Positions 1-8,191 of a stretch of DNA of 64,000 bases are shown in pieces. The translations under genes were made by a program, and so were the position numbers. Position 1 is the stretch's first letter. Each line of letters opens with the position of its first letter. Source of the stretch: an uncultured Clostridia bacterium (lineage in GTDB: Bacteria; Bacillota; Clostridia; TANB77; CAG-508); the NCBI GenBank assembly GCA_948676835.1, contig CAPOZU010000008.1, forward strand, positions 20,661 through 84,660, read 5' to 3'. Below the pieces are notes generated by a model that did not search any database, was not told the DNA's origin, and was given only the letters and a program-made list of their open reading frames with translations.

Positions 1-25
1 AATAAAAAAGTAGGGAGGAATTAGA

Positions 26-661
26 ATGTTCTGTAAAAATTGTGGAACTGAAGTTAGTGAAGAAGCACGTTTTTGTCCAAAATGTGGAACAGAAATATCA
101 GGTGAAAAAATACAAAAAAATAATGAAATTAAAGAAGATGGTACTGTTAAATTTCAATTAAAACCAAAATTTAATTGGGGATATAAATTTATTACAGTAG
201 GAGCCTTAACATTATTATGGGTTATAATAATAGCTTTTTGGTTATCAGAATCACTTGTAGAATTATTAATACTATTTCCAACATTACCACAAATAGTTAT
301 AGCCATTGTTGCTATATATATTGTAATAAAATTAATTTTTGAAAAATTACAATATGATGCTTTAGAATATAATTTTTATACAACAAAAGTAGAATATAAA
401 GATGGATTTTTAAATAAAGAAGAAAAAGAACTAAAATATAAATATATAAGAGAAGTTACTATGAGTCAAAATATTCTTGAAAGAATATTTAATATAGGAA
501 CTATAAGAATATTTACAAATGCAAGTAGTGGTACTACATATAATTCAAAACACAATAATATGTATGGAAAAAACGGTTTAGGAATTCATTGCATTAAAAA
601 TGTAAAAGAACAATATCAAAAAGTTAAAGAACTTATTGATGAAGGAACACCTGAAGAATAA
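26..661 (+). CDS. Zinc-ribbon membrane protein with bacterial PH domain
   Basis: A 211-aa protein. It opens with a zinc ribbon (CxxC at residues 3-6 and 17-20), followed by a polar linker, two hydrophobic segments (about 54-72 and 80-105) and a C-terminal region resembling the bPH_2/DUF304 fold (about 115-180). The zinc ribbon and PH domain probably face the cytoplasm, with the hairpin of two helices in the membrane. Families of this architecture are common in Clostridia and mostly uncharacterised. A GGGAGGA ribosome binding site lies 6 bases before the ATG. It is monocistronic here, because the aspS promoter and T-box follow. The specific function is unknown. Confidence 0.75.
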   Translation: MFCKNCGTEVSEEARFCPKCGTEISGEKIQKNNEIKEDGTVKFQLKPKFNWGYKFITVGALTLLWVIIIAFWLSESLVELLILFPTLPQIVIAIVAIYIVIKLIFEKLQYDALEYNFYTTKVEYKDGFLNKEEKELKYKYIREVTMSQNILERIFNIGTIRIFTNASSGTTYNSKHNNMYGKNGLGIHCIKNVKEQYQKVKELIDEGTPEE

Positions 662-688
662 AATTGATTGCTCAAAAACGTATAAATC

Positions 689-718
689 TTGACAAATGAT
701 AGCAAAATAGTTTATAAT
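689..718 (+). promoter_or_regulatory. Sigma-A promoter of aspS T-box leader
   Basis: TTGACA (689-694) and TATAAT (713-718) with an 18-base spacer. Transcription would start near 725, immediately upstream of the T-box leader. Confidence 0.8.
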
Positions 719-729
719 AAATATATTGT

Positions 730-990
730 AAATATTTTGCGATGAAGATGAAAGCTATTAGAAACTATTTTACAGAGAAAAAATGCCACCGGCTGAGAGC
801 ATTTTAAATTAAGTTCTTTTAGTGAAACACATTGGAGCAAAAAAACAATGCATTATATGCGTTTATAAAAAGTGGAGAACTGTTTCCTTATAGTTCTCAA
901 ATAGGGTGGCACCGCGGAAGTTATATTAAAAATATAAACCTTCGTCCCTGTAACTTGAAAATAGTTACAGAGATGAAGGTTTTTTGTTTT
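730..990 (+). promoter_or_regulatory. T-box leader controlling aspS
   Basis: The conserved T-box sequence AGGGTGGCACCGCGG is at 903-917. It is preceded by a stem III-like hairpin (GAGAACT...AGTTCTC, about 874-899) and followed by a terminator (arms 937-955 and 963-981, then a T run). T-boxes sense uncharged tRNA, here presumably tRNA-Asp because aspS is directly downstream. I could not place the specifier codon with confidence. The motif is diagnostic; the exact stem I boundaries are not certain. Confidence 0.92.
937..986 (+). terminator. T-box terminator hairpin
   Basis: Imperfect stem AACCTTC.../...GAAGGTT enclosing a GTAACT/AGTTAC stem, followed by TTTTTTG. It is the terminator alternative to the T-box antiterminator at 903-917. 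Confidence 0.85.
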
Positions 991-1025
991 CGTCCCTAAA
1001 GATAAGAAATAAGGAGAGAAAAATT

Positions 1026-2790
1026 ATGAAAGAAAATGTTTACAGAACTTACACATGTGGAGATTTAAGAGAGAAACATGTAGGAGAAGAAATTAAGCTT
1101 GCAGGATGGGTAGACACAATTAGAGATTTAGGAGGAGTACTATTTATTGATTTAAGAGATCAATACGGAATTACTCAAGTAGTAGTTTCAGGAGATGAAG
1201 AAAAAGTTGATTTTGCTTCAAAGATACCAACTGAATCTACAATATCAGTATCACGGAAAAGTTAGATTAAGAGATGAAGAAACAATCAATACAAGTTTAG
1301 CAACAGGAACAGTAGAATTATTTGCAGATAAAATCGAAATTTTAGGAAAAAGAAGCAAAGGATTACCTTTTGAAATTGCCAATAATAGAAGTGTTAGAGA
1401 AGATTTAAGGTTAGAATATAGATTTTTAGATTTAAGAGCGAGAAAAAATTTAGAAAATTTAAAATTAAGAGCTGAACTTATTCAATTTTTAAGAGCTCAA
1501 ATGATTAAGCAAGGCTTTTTAGAAGTGCAAACACCAATACTTACAAGTTCATCACCAGAAGGTGCTAGAGATTATTTAGTTCCAAGTAGAATGTATCCAG
1601 GAAAATTTTATGCACTTCCACAAGCACCACAACAATTTAAACAATTATTAATGGTTTCAGGAATAGACAAATATTTTCAAATTGCACCATGTTTTAGAGA
1701 TGAAGATGCAAGAGCAGATCGTTCACCAGGAGAATTTTATCAATTAGATATGGAAATGGCTTTTGCAACTCAAGAAGATGTTTTTGAGGTTATGGAAGAA
1801 GTAATATATAATACATTTTCAAAATTTTCAGATAAGAAAGTTGCTGAACATCCATTTCCAAGAATTCCATATAAAGAGGCTATGCTTAAATATGGTACAG
1901 ATAAGCCAGATTTAAGAAATCCACTTATTATAAAAGATGTAACAAATATTTTTGAAAAGTTAGATATAAAAGTATTTAATGGAAAAATAGTTAGAACAAT
2001 TACACTTCCAAATGGAGCAGAAGCTACAAGAACATTTTATGATGGAATGGTAGATTTTGCAATAGAAGACTGTAAAGCTAAAGGTTTAGCATGGTTAAAA
2101 GTAAATGATGATAGAAGCTTACAAGGACCAATTGCTAAATTAATTCCAGATGAAGCAAGAGAAGAATTATTAACTCAAACAGATACTAAAGAAGGAGATA
2201 GTATATTCTTTATTGCTGAACATAAAGGTATTGTAGAAAAATTAGCAGGAGAAATCAGAAAAGAAATTGCTGTAAGACAAAATTTAATTGATGATTCTGT
2301 TTATAAATTCTGCTGGATTGTTGATTTTCCAATGTATGAAATTGCTGACAATGGAAAATTAGAATTTTGTCATAATCCATTTTCAATGCCACAAGGAGGA
2401 TTAGAAGCTTTAGAAACAAAAGAACCACTAGATGTTTATGCATATCAATATGATATTGTATGTAATGGTATTGAATTATCATCAGGAGCTGTTAGAAATC
2501 ATGATCCAGAAATTATGATTAAAGCATTTGAAATTGCAGGATATACTGAAGAAGAAATAAAAAATAGATTTTCAGCACTATTTAATGCATTTCATTATGG
2601 AGCACCACCACATGCAGGAATTGCACCAGGTGTTGACAGAATGTTAATGTTACTTGATGGAGAAGAATCTATCAGAGAAGTTATTGCATTTCCAATGAAT
2701 AGTAAAGCACAAGATTTATTAATGGGAGCACCAGGAAATGTTACAGATAGGCAGTTAAAAGATGTTCATATAAAATTAGATTTGAAATAA
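1026..2790 (+). CDS. aspS: Aspartyl-tRNA synthetase, read through a +1 shift at CGG
   Basis: Class II aspartyl-tRNA synthetase that charges tRNA-Asp. The N-terminal OB-fold anticodon-binding part is in one frame (1026-1253) and the remainder, with class II motif 2 (FRDEDARADRSPGEF) and the C-terminal motif 3 region, is in the next frame. The first frame reads TCA CGG AAA AGT TAG and stops. Omitting the C at 1254 gives TCA GGA AAA GTT AGA (S-G-K-V-R), which matches the expected family sequence and gives a normal 587-aa protein. A pseudogene is unlikely: the gene is essential, no second copy is present here, the T-box is intact and the rest shows no decay. ATG 1026 follows AAGGAGAG. See the CGGN site at 1254. 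Confidence 0.93.
1254..1257 (+). other. CGGA recoding site in aspS (+1 shift, predicted Gly)
   Basis: In-frame codon CGG (1254-1256) after TCA. Normal reading ends two codons later at TAG. Reading CGGA as one unit restores the AspRS frame and places Gly where the family usually has one. Confidence 0.88.
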
Positions 2791-2819
2791 AAGTAATAAT
2801 ATTGTAATTGATAAAAAAT

Positions 2820-2856
2820 ACCTCTAATAGTAAAATTATATTAGAGGTGTTTTTTT
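2820..2856 (+). terminator. aspS terminator that also carries the SD of the next gene
   Basis: Stem ACCTCTAATA (2820-2829) with TATTAGAGGT (2839-2848), then a T run (2850-2856) that abuts the ATG of the next gene at 2857. The 3' arm contains GAGGTG (2844-2849), the only Shine-Dalgarno sequence for that gene, so folding would hide it. Confidence 0.8.
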
Positions 2857-3759
2857 ATGACAGAACAAGAGATTAGAAAAAAATATCAAAGAGATGATGA
2901 AACAGATTTAAGAGGAGCTAATGTAGGTGCTATTGATAATTTTATACGAATGCTTGAAATACATAAAAATAGTTCTGATGAATACGTAAGAAGTATAGCA
3001 GAACATTTTGGAGAATTTGATAAACTATCACCTAATTTTGTAATATTCGAATCACAGGATCCAAATGAATGTTTTTACATGCACAATTTTGCTGCATTTC
3101 AAATAGGTAAAGATACAGAAAGTTTAATATCATCACATGAGTTTGGTCATGCTGTTATAGGAGTTACAAGCAAAACTAAAGTTCCAGATGGATATGAAGG
3201 TGTTATTGAAAGAGCAAAATCATATGCATTAAGTCCTGAGCACAAAGAAAAGTTTAAAGAATATATAACTTATTTATCTCAAAGAAATAATCAAGATAGA
3301 ACAGATGCAGAAAAAGGTCCAGTATCAGATATAATAAGTTCTATTTTCCAACAACCTGGATTTAGAATTGGAAGTTATGAAAATGTATGTATGCTTCCAT
3401 CATTTCATAATAGAGATTATTATTTTAATGAAGAAGAAAATGCAGTAAAAATAGATAAAATATATGATGAAGATTTTGCAAATTATTATGCATTAAAAGC
3501 AAATAATTGTGATAGAGAATTAGATATTATAAAAGAATTATTTGGGGAGGAGATTCTTCAAGTTCTGGATAGTGAATTATTAAAATCAGCAGTTATATTG
3601 GAAAGAGTAGCTGCTAAAGAACATTCTGAACCTACTTTAAGTAGTACAATTGAAAGTATAAAAAGTGTTATTACTGGTACAACTCAAGAGGATATTAGAT
3701 TGATAAAAGATCCTGAAAGAGAAGCTGAAATTCAGAAAGATGAAGGAGAAAAAGAGTAA
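2857..3759 (+). CDS. HExxH putative zinc metallopeptidase-like protein
   Basis: A 300-aa soluble protein of unknown family. A zincin-type HEFGH motif lies near residue 93-97 in the context SSHEFGHAVIG, which suggests metal binding and perhaps peptidase activity. There is no signal peptide or membrane segment, and the C-terminal tail is rich in Glu/Lys. The gene at 3760 starts directly after its stop codon, so the two are probably translated together. Its ribosome binding site lies inside the upstream terminator stem. A second, unrelated-looking HExxH protein occurs at 13877. No substrate can be proposed. Confidence 0.55.
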   Translation: MTEQEIRKKYQRDDETDLRGANVGAIDNFIRMLEIHKNSSDEYVRSIAEHFGEFDKLSPNFVIFESQDPNECFYMHNFAAFQIGKDTESLISSHEFGHAVIGVTSKTKVPDGYEGVIERAKSYALSPEHKEKFKEYITYLSQRNNQDRTDAEKGPVSDIISSIFQQPGFRIGSYENVCMLPSFHNRDYYFNEEENAVKIDKIYDEDFANYYALKANNCDRELDIIKELFGEEILQVLDSELLKSAVILERVAAKEHSEPTLSSTIESIKSVITGTTQEDIRLIKDPEREAEIQKDEGEKE

Positions 3760-4242
3760 ATGAATAAAATGAGTTCTAGAGCTGCAACTCAGTTGCATGA
3801 AATAATTTTATTATTACCAAATGAAAGCAAATCTAAAATTCCACTTAGTATTATTAATTTACTAGAAAATAAAAAAATTGATACAGAAGAAATAAATATA
3901 AAAAGTGCTGAACATATAAATGATTGTGCAATTTTAGATGAAACGAAGAAATATTTAGCTTATATTTTTTTGAAATATTTAGCAACTGAAGAGGAAAGGA
4001 AAGAATTTAATCATATTCTTTCTGAAAATGAACAAAGACATCAAATATTTTTAAGAAATAAATATGATATAGCTAATATATTTGGAGTTGAAGAAAAAAA
4101 TAAAAATAATTTAGAAATAGAAGAAATAAATATAGAAACTCAAAAAGAAGAGGAAGAAAAAACTTTAATTAAATATGAAAAAAGAAAATGGTGGAACAAA
4201 ATATATATGTTCTTAGTTGACAAGGTAAAAAAATTATGCTAA
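3760..4242 (+). CDS. Hypothetical protein, coupled to the HExxH gene
   Basis: A 160-aa charged, largely helical protein with no motif I recognise. The C-terminal 20 residues are basic and aromatic (KRKWWNKIYMF) and could be an amphipathic membrane-contact helix. ATG 3760 directly follows the stop of the preceding gene, with an AAGGAG about 12 bases upstream inside that gene, so the pair is an operon. The -35 box of the next promoter lies within its last codons. Confidence 0.6.
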   Translation: MNKMSSRAATQLHEIILLLPNESKSKIPLSIINLLENKKIDTEEINIKSAEHINDCAILDETKKYLAYIFLKYLATEEERKEFNHILSENEQRHQIFLRNKYDIANIFGVEEKNKNNLEIEEINIETQKEEEEKTLIKYEKRKWWNKIYMFLVDKVKKLC

Positions 4243-4245
4243 AAT
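4217..4245 (+). promoter_or_regulatory. Sigma-A promoter of the amino-acid transporter leader
   Basis: TTGACA (4217-4222), 17-base spacer, TAAAAT (4240-4245). It overlaps the 3' end of the preceding gene and would give a start near 4252, upstream of the short leader ORF. Confidence 0.8.
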
Positions 4246-4282
4246 AATTTACATAATAAAATCAAAGGAGAATTTATTTTTT

Positions 4283-4327
4283 ATGACAAATTTAATTTTA
4301 AAAGGAAACAAACATCATAAAAAATAG
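4283..4327 (+). CDS. 14-aa leader peptide with tandem His codons
   Basis: ATG preceded by AAAGGAG (4264-4270) encodes MTNLILKGNKHHKK and stops at 4325-4327. It lies between a strong promoter and two hairpins upstream of an amino-acid ABC transporter and Xaa-His dipeptidase. The two consecutive His codons near the end resemble attenuator leader peptides. Translation is inferred from the ribosome binding site and context. Confidence 0.5.
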   Translation: MTNLILKGNKHHKK

Positions 4328-4379
4328 CTTGTGTCTTGAAATATGTAGGCACAGGCTAATTATGATGCTTGTGCCTTTT
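4327..4379 (+). promoter_or_regulatory. Mutually exclusive hairpins, possible attenuator
   Basis: Three segments can pair in two ways. GCTTGTGTC (4327-4335) can pair with GGCACAGGC (4348-4356), or AGGCACAGGC (4347-4356) can pair with GCTTGTGCCT (4367-4376) followed by TTTT. Segment 1 begins at the leader peptide stop codon. This resembles transcription attenuation, but the on/off logic is not resolved by eye. Confidence 0.5.
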
Positions 4380-4389
4380 AAGTTTTTAA

Positions 4390-4427
4390 GAGCCTTAAGG
4401 GTACAATATAACCCTTAAGGCTCTTTT
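4390..4427 (+). terminator. Strong intrinsic terminator in transporter leader
   Basis: A perfect 13-bp stem (4390-4402 with 4411-4423), 8-base loop, then TTTT. It lies between the leader peptide and the transporter genes, so transcription must read through it or restart. I found no well-spaced promoter between it and 4537. Confidence 0.85.
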
Positions 4428-4536
4428 GTATTATATTAAGATTAATAATTTCTATTATAGCGCGCAATAAATAGTGATTATTGAACGAAAATAAAGATAC
4501 AAACTTTCTTTGAAAATAAAATTTGGAGGTTTATTT

Positions 4537-5328
4537 ATGAAAAAAATAATTGGAATGTTAAGTATAGTAATGTTGCTTATAGTAGTGATATTTTTAATGA
4601 ATGGTAAAGAAAAAGTTACAAATGAAAATGTATTAGTTATAGGACTAGATGATAGTTTTCCACCTATGGGATTTAGAAATGAAAACAATGAAATTGTTGG
4701 ATTTGATATAGATATTGCAAAAGCAGTATGTGAAAAATTAGGAATGGAAATGCAGTTACAACAAATATCTTGGGCATCAAAAGAACAAGAATTAAATTCG
4801 GGAAATATAGATTGTATATGGAATGGATTTGCATATACAGAAGATAGAGCAAAAACAATGACTTTAACAGAAAATTATATAAAAGGAAAAAATATTTTTA
4901 TTTTGAAAGATGGAAATACAGCAAAATCTCAATCAGAATTACAAGAAATGAAAATAGGAGTTCAATCAGGATCTAGTCAACAATTAGATTTAGAAAACTC
5001 AGAGTTTGGAAAAAATGTGGAAATCATACCTTATAGTGATAATCTAACTGCATTTATGGATTTAGAAACTGGTGGAGTGGATAGCATATTTTGTTCAAGT
5101 ATTATAGGGAATTATTTGATTCAAAGTAAAAATAAAAATTATGAAACAATAGATTCTGAAAATATATCAGTAAGTAATGGAAGTGTAGTTGCCTTTAAAC
5201 AAGGTAATACAAAATTAAGAGATAAAATTCAAAATGCTTTGTATGAATTAAAAGCTGATGGAACATTAAAACAAATTTCAGAAAAGTGGTTTGGAGAAGA
5301 TATGATAACTGTAAAGGAGAATAAATAA
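4537..5328 (+). CDS. Amino-acid ABC transporter substrate-binding protein
   Basis: A 263-aa family 3 solute-binding protein. It has an N-terminal hydrophobic segment (about residues 3-19) followed by the typical family 3 opening (VIGLDDSFPPMGFRN, then VGFDIDIAKAVCEKLG). There is no lipobox cysteine, so it is probably anchored by an uncleaved or non-lipid signal segment. ATG 4537 is chosen because GGAGGT lies 6 bases upstream. Its stop overlaps the permease start (TAATG). The adjacent His-rich leader and Xaa-His dipeptidase hint at histidine or histidyl peptides, but this is inference. Confidence 0.87.
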   Translation: MKKIIGMLSIVMLLIVVIFLMNGKEKVTNENVLVIGLDDSFPPMGFRNENNEIVGFDIDIAKAVCEKLGMEMQLQQISWASKEQELNSGNIDCIWNGFAYTEDRAKTMTLTENYIKGKNIFILKDGNTAKSQSELQEMKIGVQSGSSQQLDLENSEFGKNVEIIPYSDNLTAFMDLETGGVDSIFCSSIIGNYLIQSKNKNYETIDSENISVSNGSVVAFKQGNTKLRDKIQNALYELKADGTLKQISEKWFGEDMITVKENK

Positions 5329-5978
5329 TGGATGTGGATAAATGTATAAATGTAGCCAAAATTCTTTTCACAGGAATTGGTGTAAGTTTAAAAATATTTA
5401 TAGTAACATTAATATTTGCTATTCCACTTGGAATAATAGTTGCTTTAGCAAGAAATTCAAAGTGTAAAACATTATCAGGTATTACAAAATTATATATCTT
5501 AATTATAAGAGGTACTCCCATAATGCTACAAATTATTTTTGTTTATTTTGCACCATATTATTTGTTTAAGCTAACATATGATAGATTTATTGCAATAATT
5601 GTAGCTTTTGTAATTAATTATGCGACATATTTTTCAGAAATTTTTAGAAGTGGAATAAATAGTATATCTGTGGGTCAAAAGGAAGCAGCTTTTACTTTAG
5701 GTTTTAGCAAAACTCAAACCTTTATATTAATAATTTTACCTCAAGTTGTAAAAATTATTTTACCATCGATATCAAATGAAATTATATCACTTTTAAAATC
5801 AACTTCTCTTGCTCAAATAATTGGTGTTACTGAAATGTTTGCTCTAGCTCAAAAACAAGCAAGTTACAATTTCTCAGTTGTACCACTTTGCATAGCTGGT
5901 GGATATTACTTAATACTAGTATTTTTTGTATCTGTGTTATTTAATAAAGCAGAGAAGAAATTAGAATATTATAATTAG
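5328..5978 (+). CDS. Amino-acid ABC transporter permease (HisM/GlnP type)
   Basis: A 216-aa polar amino-acid permease with about five membrane helices. The cytoplasmic EAA loop (GQKEAAFTLGFSKTQTFILI) that contacts the ATPase is present near residue 117. It overlaps the binding-protein stop by one base and is followed 16 bases later by the ATPase gene, giving a complete importer operon. Length is normal for the family. Confidence 0.9.
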   Translation: MDVDKCINVAKILFTGIGVSLKIFIVTLIFAIPLGIIVALARNSKCKTLSGITKLYILIIRGTPIMLQIIFVYFAPYYLFKLTYDRFIAIIVAFVINYATYFSEIFRSGINSISVGQKEAAFTLGFSKTQTFILIILPQVVKIILPSISNEIISLLKSTSLAQIIGVTEMFALAQKQASYNFSVVPLCIAGGYYLILVFFVSVLFNKAEKKLEYYN

Positions 5979-5994
5979 TCTGTGAGGTGAAAAT

Positions 5995-8106
5995 ATGAAT
6001 GTATTAGAAGTAAAAAATGTTTCAAAAAAATTTAAAAATTTAGAAGTTATAAAAGATATTTCATTAGAAGTAAAAGAAGGAGAAACTTTAGTAATACTTG
6101 GACCTTCAGGTTCAGGAAAATCCACATTGCTAAGATGTATAAGTGATTTAGAAAAAATTGATTCTGGAAGTATAAAAAAGGAATCTACAGGTGTAGTTTT
6201 TCAAGATTTTAATTTATTTCCACACCTTTCTGTTAAACAAAACATAACTGAAAGTTTAATATATGTATTAAAGAAATCTAAAGAAGACGCAGATAAAATA
6301 GCAATAGAATTATTAAAAAAGATGGGAATTGAAGATAAAGCTGATGTTTATCCTTGTAGTTTATCTGGTGGTCAAAAACAAAGAGTTTCTATTGCAAGAG
6401 CTTTAGCAACAAATCCTAAAATCATTTGTATGGATGAACCAACAAGTGCTTTAGATCCTGAGCTTGTTGGAGAGGTTCTCAAAGTAATAAAAGATTTAGC
6501 AAAAGAAAATAGAACAATGGTTATAGTAACACACGAAATAAAATTTGCAGAAGAAGTGGCAGATAGAGTTATATTTATGGATGGAGGAATAATTGTTGAA
6601 GAAGGAACACCAGAAGAAGTTATAAAAAATCCAAAAAATAAAAGAACTAGAGAATTTTTAAAAAGATATATAACTATAAAGGAGAATAAAATGGAAAAGT
6701 TAGATATTAATACAGTTGAACCTAAGGATGTTATAAAATTTTTTGAAGAAATAAGTAAAATTCCAAGAAAATCTGGAAATGAAGAAGGAATAAAAAATTA
6801 TTTAGTAGAATTTGCTAAAAAAAGAAATCTACAAGTGTATGAAGATGAAAATTTTAATGTAATAATAAAAAAGGATGCTTCAAAAGGAAAAGAAAAGAAT
6901 GAACCAATAGCAATACAAGCACATACAGATATGGTGTGTGAAAAAAGAACAGATATAAAACATAATTTTGAAAAAGATCCAATTATTTTGTATAAAGATG
7001 AAGATTATATAAGAGCGAATGGTACTACTTTAGGAGCAGATAATGGAATTGGTGTTGCACAAATATTAGCTATTCTAGATTCAAAAGATTTGAATATGCC
7101 TAAAATAGAAGCTATATTTACAGTTCAAGAGGAAACAACAATGATTGGTGCAAAAGAAATAGATTTAAGTAATTTAGAAAGTAAGAAAATAATATCATTA
7201 GATGGCGGAAAAGAAGGGAAAATATTAGTTGGATCTGCCAACTGTCTGGAGTGGAAATCCAAAGTAGAGAAGGAATATATAGATTCGCCTAAAAATTTTG
7301 TAGAATATGAACTTAAATATAGTAATTTCAAGGGAGGACATTCAGGTGGAAATATAGGAGATATAAAAAGAGGAAATCCTATAAAATTAGGAATTAGTAT
7401 ATTAAAAGAATTAAAAGATGTTTATATAAAAGAAATTTCTGGTGGAAGTCAAGTAAATGTTATACCAAGAAATTTTACTGTTAAATTTTTGGCTAAACCA
7501 GAAAAAATAAAAAAAGTAAAAACATTAATAAAAGAACAAAAAGAATTTTATGAAAATGTAGTTATTGAAATAAATGAAACAACTAATGAAGGAAAATGCT
7601 TATCAAAAGAAGTAACAAATAGAATTATAGATTTTATTTATAATTATGAAAACGGAGCTTTAGAATATATAAACAACAATGTTATCTTATCTTGTAATAT
7701 GGCAGCAATAAATGAAGATGAAAAATATGTAAGTATAGAATATTCAACAAGAGCAAATGATTTAAGATTAAGAGATAAGTATTTAGAAAGATTAGAAAAG
7801 TTGGTTAAGAAAAATAAATTAGAGGTATACTGGAAACAAGAATTAAAAGGGGTAAATCAAGATATAAATAATACTTTAATTCAAAAATGTAGTGAAGTAT
7901 ACAAAAAAATGTATAAAAAGAATCTAGAAAAAATGATAACACAAGGAGTGGTTGAAGGCGGATTTTTTGCAGACAAAATTGAAAATTTAGAATATGTTTG
8001 TATAGGACCAAATACAGAAGATGTACATAGTCCAAATGAAAAAATATCTATAAACTCACTTCAAAATACTTATTTATATTTGAAAAAAATATTATCAGAA
8101 GCATAG
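5995..8106 (+). CDS. ABC transporter ATPase fused in frame to Xaa-His dipeptidase
   Basis: One 703-aa open frame containing two complete proteins. Residues 1-232 are a polar amino-acid transporter ATPase: Walker A GPSGSGKST about 33-41, signature LSGGQKQR about 122-129, Walker B IICMDEPTSALD. Residues 233-703 are an M20C aminoacyl-histidine dipeptidase (PepD-like): metal-binding QAHTDMVCEK, GADNGIGVA, GHSGGN. No stop codon separates them. An internal AAGGAG lies 8 bases before the Met-233 codon (ATG 6691), so the dipeptidase could also be made alone. Either a natural fusion or loss of the ATPase stop codon explains this. Function: import of amino acids or peptides and hydrolysis of Xaa-His dipeptides. 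Confidence 0.88.
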   Translation: MNVLEVKNVSKKFKNLEVIKDISLEVKEGETLVILGPSGSGKSTLLRCISDLEKIDSGSIKKESTGVVFQDFNLFPHLSVKQNITESLIYVLKKSKEDADKIAIELLKKMGIEDKADVYPCSLSGGQKQRVSIARALATNPKIICMDEPTSALDPELVGEVLKVIKDLAKENRTMVIVTHEIKFAEEVADRVIFMDGGIIVEEGTPEEVIKNPKNKRTREFLKRYITIKENKMEKLDINTVEPKDVIKFFEEISKIPRKSGNEEGIKNYLVEFAKKRNLQVYEDENFNVIIKKDASKGKEKNEPIAIQAHTDMVCEKRTDIKHNFEKDPIILYKDEDYIRANGTTLGADNGIGVAQILAILDSKDLNMPKIEAIFTVQEETTMIGAKEIDLSNLESKKIISLDGGKEGKILVGSANCLEWKSKVEKEYIDSPKNFVEYELKYSNFKGGHSGGNIGDIKRGNPIKLGISILKELKDVYIKEISGGSQVNVIPRNFTVKFLAKPEKIKKVKTLIKEQKEFYENVVIEINETTNEGKCLSKEVTNRIIDFIYNYENGALEYINNNVILSCNMAAINEDEKYVSIEYSTRANDLRLRDKYLERLEKLVKKNKLEVYWKQELKGVNQDINNTLIQKCSEVYKKMYKKNLEKMITQGVVEGGFFADKIENLEYVCIGPNTEDVHSPNEKISINSLQNTYLYLKKILSEA
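6678..6693 (+). promoter_or_regulatory. Internal ribosome binding site and start of dipeptidase
   Basis: AAAGGAG (6678-6684) is 6 bases before ATG 6691, inside the fused frame. This is the normal intergenic arrangement of this genome except that the upstream stop codon is missing. Confidence 0.7.
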
Positions 8107-8125
8107 CTAAAATTATATATAATTA

Positions 8126-8154
8126 TTTACAATAATAGGTTTTTGATATATAAT
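8126..8154 (+). promoter_or_regulatory. Promoter of lysS
   Basis: TTTACA (8126-8131), 17-base spacer, TATAAT (8149-8154). lysS starts at 8192. I see no T-box in the 85-base gap. Confidence 0.7.
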
Positions 8155-8191
8155 AAATAAGTCAAAAATTAATAAAAAGGGGCTAGTTAAA

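Noticed and set aside
1195..1265. Classic slippery-site or SD-stimulated +1 frameshift (prfB type)
   Set aside because: The codons before CGG are all different, no common upstream SD was seen and only one of the sites is next to a stop codon.
8107..8191. T-box before lysS
   Set aside because: The gap is only 85 bases and lacks the T-box motif.
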